A stretch of 64,000 nt of DNA from positions 186,001 through 250,000 of the forward strand of contig NZ_VTZW01000007.1 of the NCBI RefSeq assembly GCF_009728995.1, in the 5' to 3' direction. The notes under the pieces are model-generated. The model searched no databases. It saw only the letters and a list, made by a program, of their open reading frames with translations, and was not told where the DNA came from. The translations under genes and the position numbers were made by a program. Positions 62,507 through 64,000 of this stretch are shown piece by piece; the first letter of the stretch is position 1; each line of letters begins with the position of its first letter. The DNA comes from Streptomonospora sp. PA3 (lineage in GTDB: Bacteria; Actinomycetota; Actinomycetes; Streptosporangiales; Streptosporangiaceae).

Positions 62507-63058
62507 ATGAACGAGGTCCCGACACTGCAGACGCCGCGGCTGCTGCTGCGCGACTGGCGGGAGGAGGACCGGGCGCCCTTCGCCCGGCTCAACGCCGACC
62601 CCCAGGTCATGGAGCACTTCCCGCAAACCCACACCCGCGAGGAATCCGACGCCGGCGTCGACCGCATCAGGGCCCACCTGGCCGAGCACGGGTTCGGGCT
62701 GTGGGCCGTGGAGGTCGCCGAAACCGGTGAGTTCATCGGCTTCACCGGCCTGCAGTGGGCCCGCTTCCCCGCGCACTTCACCCCCGCCGTGGAGGCGGGG
62801 TGGCGGCTGGCCCGCCACGCCTGGGGCCGCGGCTATGCCACCGAAGCCGCCCGCGCCGCCGTCGCGTTCGGGTTCGACCGGTGCGGACTCGGCGAGATCG
62901 TCTCCTTCACCTCCCGCACCAACACCCGCTCCCAGGCGGTGATGCGGCGGCTGGGCATGCACCGCGACTCCGCCGAGGACTTCGACCACCCCCAACTGCC
63001 CCCGGGCCACCGGCTGGCGCCGCACGTCCTCTACCGGCTGGCCGCCGACCACCGGTGA
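62507..63058 (+). CDS. GNAT acetyltransferase, RimJ/RimL-like
   Basis: A 183-residue N-acetyltransferase. Start LQTPRLLLRDWREEDRAPFA is the family hallmark; EFIGFTGLQWARFPAHFTPA is the central sheet; WGRGYATEAARAAVAFGFD is the acetyl-CoA pyrophosphate loop (motif A); and NTRSQAVMRRLGMHRD is motif B with the conserved Asn-x-x-Ser. Substrate could be a ribosomal protein N-terminus or a small amine. ATG start with a leaderless-type -10 box. Confidence 0.9.
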   Translation: MNEVPTLQTPRLLLRDWREEDRAPFARLNADPQVMEHFPQTHTREESDAGVDRIRAHLAEHGFGLWAVEVAETGEFIGFTGLQWARFPAHFTPAVEAGWRLARHAWGRGYATEAARAAVAFGFDRCGLGEIVSFTSRTNTRSQAVMRRLGMHRDSAEDFDHPQLPPGHRLAPHVLYRLAADHR

Positions 63059-63074
63059 GGCCCAGAGCGCGGGC

Positions 63075-63080
63075 TATCCT
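63075..63080 (+). promoter_or_regulatory. -10 element of a leaderless promoter for the second GNAT
   Basis: TATCCT lies eight bases before the GTG at 63089, which has no ribosome binding site. Confidence 0.5.
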
Positions 63081-63088
63081 TTTCTGCC

Positions 63089-63571
63089 GTGCGTATCGAG
63101 ATCACCGAGGCGGACTGGGACGACCCCGTCGGCGCCCGCCTGCGCCGCGACCAGGAGCGCGAGACCGTCGAGCGCTACGGCGGCGACCTGGAGCAGGGCG
63201 AGAAGCCCTCGGCGCAGAACACGGCCCTCTTCCTGCTGGCCACCGAGACCGCCGGCGGCGAGGTCGTCGGCTGCGGCGGGCTGCGGCGCCTGGACGAGCA
63301 CACCTTCGAGCTGAAGCGGATGTATGTGGTGCCGGCCTGGCGCGGCCGCCGGATCGGCCAGGCGCTGCTGCACGCGCTGGAGGAGGCCGGCCGCCGGCGC
63401 GGCGCGCGGCGGATGCGCCTGGAGACCGGGGTGGCCCAGCCCGAGGCGATGCGGCTCTACGAGCGCTGCGGCTACCGCCGGATCCCGCTGTATGGCCCGT
63501 ATGTGGGCTGCGCGGAAAGCGTATGCTACGAGCGCGACCTGGGGCCCCTGCCCTCGCCCGCCCAGGCCTGA
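63089..63571 (+). CDS. GNAT acetyltransferase
   Basis: A 160-residue acetyltransferase unlike the RimJ/L-type neighbour. Strand 4 is FELKRMYVVPAWRGRRIGQALLHALEE (motif A, with RGRRIG contacting CoA), and the C-terminal YERCGYRRIPLYGPYVG is motif B with Tyr as general acid. N-terminal MRIEITEADWDDPVGARLR resembles a common actinobacterial small-molecule GNAT. Substrate unknown. GTG start. Confidence 0.88.
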   Translation: MRIEITEADWDDPVGARLRRDQERETVERYGGDLEQGEKPSAQNTALFLLATETAGGEVVGCGGLRRLDEHTFELKRMYVVPAWRGRRIGQALLHALEEAGRRRGARRMRLETGVAQPEAMRLYERCGYRRIPLYGPYVGCAESVCYERDLGPLPSPAQA

Positions 63572-63641
63572 GTAGCTCGGGCGGAGCCCGGGTGGGGCGG
63601 TGGCCGGGTCGCGCCGGTACGCGGGCAGGAAGGCGGAAGCG

Positions 63642-64000
63642 GTGCGCGACTCCCCCGCCCTGGTGTGGTACGCGAGCTACGGCGCGAACATGTCCGCGCA
63701 GCGCTTCGCCTGCTACCTGGGCGGCGGCGTCCCGCCCGGCGGCAGCCGCGCCAACCCGGGCTGCCGCGACGGTGCGCCGCCGCGTGAGCGGTGCGCGGTG
63801 TGGCTGCGCGGGGGGATCTACTTCGCGCTGGCCTCGCCGATGTGGGGCGGCGGGCTTGCGCTCTACGACCCGGACCTGCCCGGGGCCGCGCCCGCCTGCG
63901 CCTACCTGGTCACCGCCGAGCAGTTCGCCGACATCGCCGCACAGGAGATGTACCGCGCCCCCGCCGCGGCCCGGGACCCGTCCCGCGTGCCCGCAGGCGG
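63642..64000 (+). CDS. Gamma-glutamylcyclotransferase-like fold protein, 3' truncated by the window
   Basis: The first 119 codons of a gene running off the right edge. It starts VRDSPALVWYASYGANMSAQ, where WYASYGxNM is the active-site entry motif of the gamma-glutamylcyclotransferase-like fold, then RFACYLGGGVPPGGSRANPG and GGIYFALASPMWGGGLALYD. Actinomycete homologues are often mislabelled histone deacetylase; the real function is unknown. The GTG at 63642 follows a GGAAGG/GGAAG ribosome binding site. Confidence 0.75.
   Translation, partial: MRDSPALVWYASYGANMSAQRFACYLGGGVPPGGSRANPGCRDGAPPRERCAVWLRGGIYFALASPMWGGGLALYDPDLPGAAPACAYLVTAEQFADIAAQEMYRAPAAARDPSRVPAG

Overview
The window is about 74-75% GC and is packed with genes whose third codon positions are almost always G or C. 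It carries an F420-type luciferase-like oxidoreductase, a mycothiol-type DinB-fold protein, GlnR-like and DmdR/IdeR-like operators, a Mycobacterium-like MntR and many leaderless GTG starts. Together these point to a chromosomal segment of a filamentous actinomycete, most likely Nocardiopsaceae-like (family assignment is inference). I see no rRNA, tRNA or CRISPR array.

Layout. 1-1.94 kb: an AT-rich palindrome and a multi-spanning DUF418-type membrane protein. 1.94-3.83 kb: a 1.9-kb gene-poor block of inverted and tandem repeats, a very large imperfect hairpin and the 3' remnant of a short-chain dehydrogenase gene, next to a tyrosine recombinase. 4.9-13.6 kb: exonuclease III, an alpha/beta hydrolase, a HAD phosphatase, a Tat-exported PhoD phosphatase, a NarL-type two-component pair, an amino-acid permease and a NUDIX hydrolase. 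13.7-25 kb: a frameshifted GNAT pseudogene, an ankyrin protein, small membrane proteins, a 700-residue protein of unknown function beside a second tyrosine recombinase, a RecB-like nuclease/SF1 helicase fusion and an RlpA-like cell-wall protein.

25.2-39.4 kb is a nitrogen-assimilation block on the minus strand: narK-nasA-nasC, a three-subunit molybdenum aldehyde oxidoreductase of the PaoABC type, then nirB-nirD-hemD-sirohydrochlorin chelatase. The genes supply nitrate import, reduction to nitrite and ammonium, and the siroheme that NirB needs. GlnR-like operators stand in front of narK and nirB. At 39.7 kb is an orphan lanthipeptide-like precursor between two copies of a hairpin-containing element.

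40-49 kb is a metal region: a Mn-type ABC transporter, a siderophore-binding lipoprotein behind an iron box, a MHYT membrane protein, a FhuF-like ferric reductase and, a little further on, MntR. An LLM oxidoreductase and an aldo/keto reductase diverge from an AT-rich operator-like region. At 49.3-52.8 kb is an error-prone-type DNA polymerase III alpha subunit with a candidate LexA box and a translationally coupled 16-codon ORF. At 53.7-58.6 kb a ROK repressor diverges from edd-glk-eda, a complete lower Entner-Doudoroff branch with a proteobacterial-type glucokinase, which is unusual for an actinomycete. The window ends with a fused PabA-PabB synthase, small enzymes (VOC, DinB-like, two GNATs) and a truncated gene.
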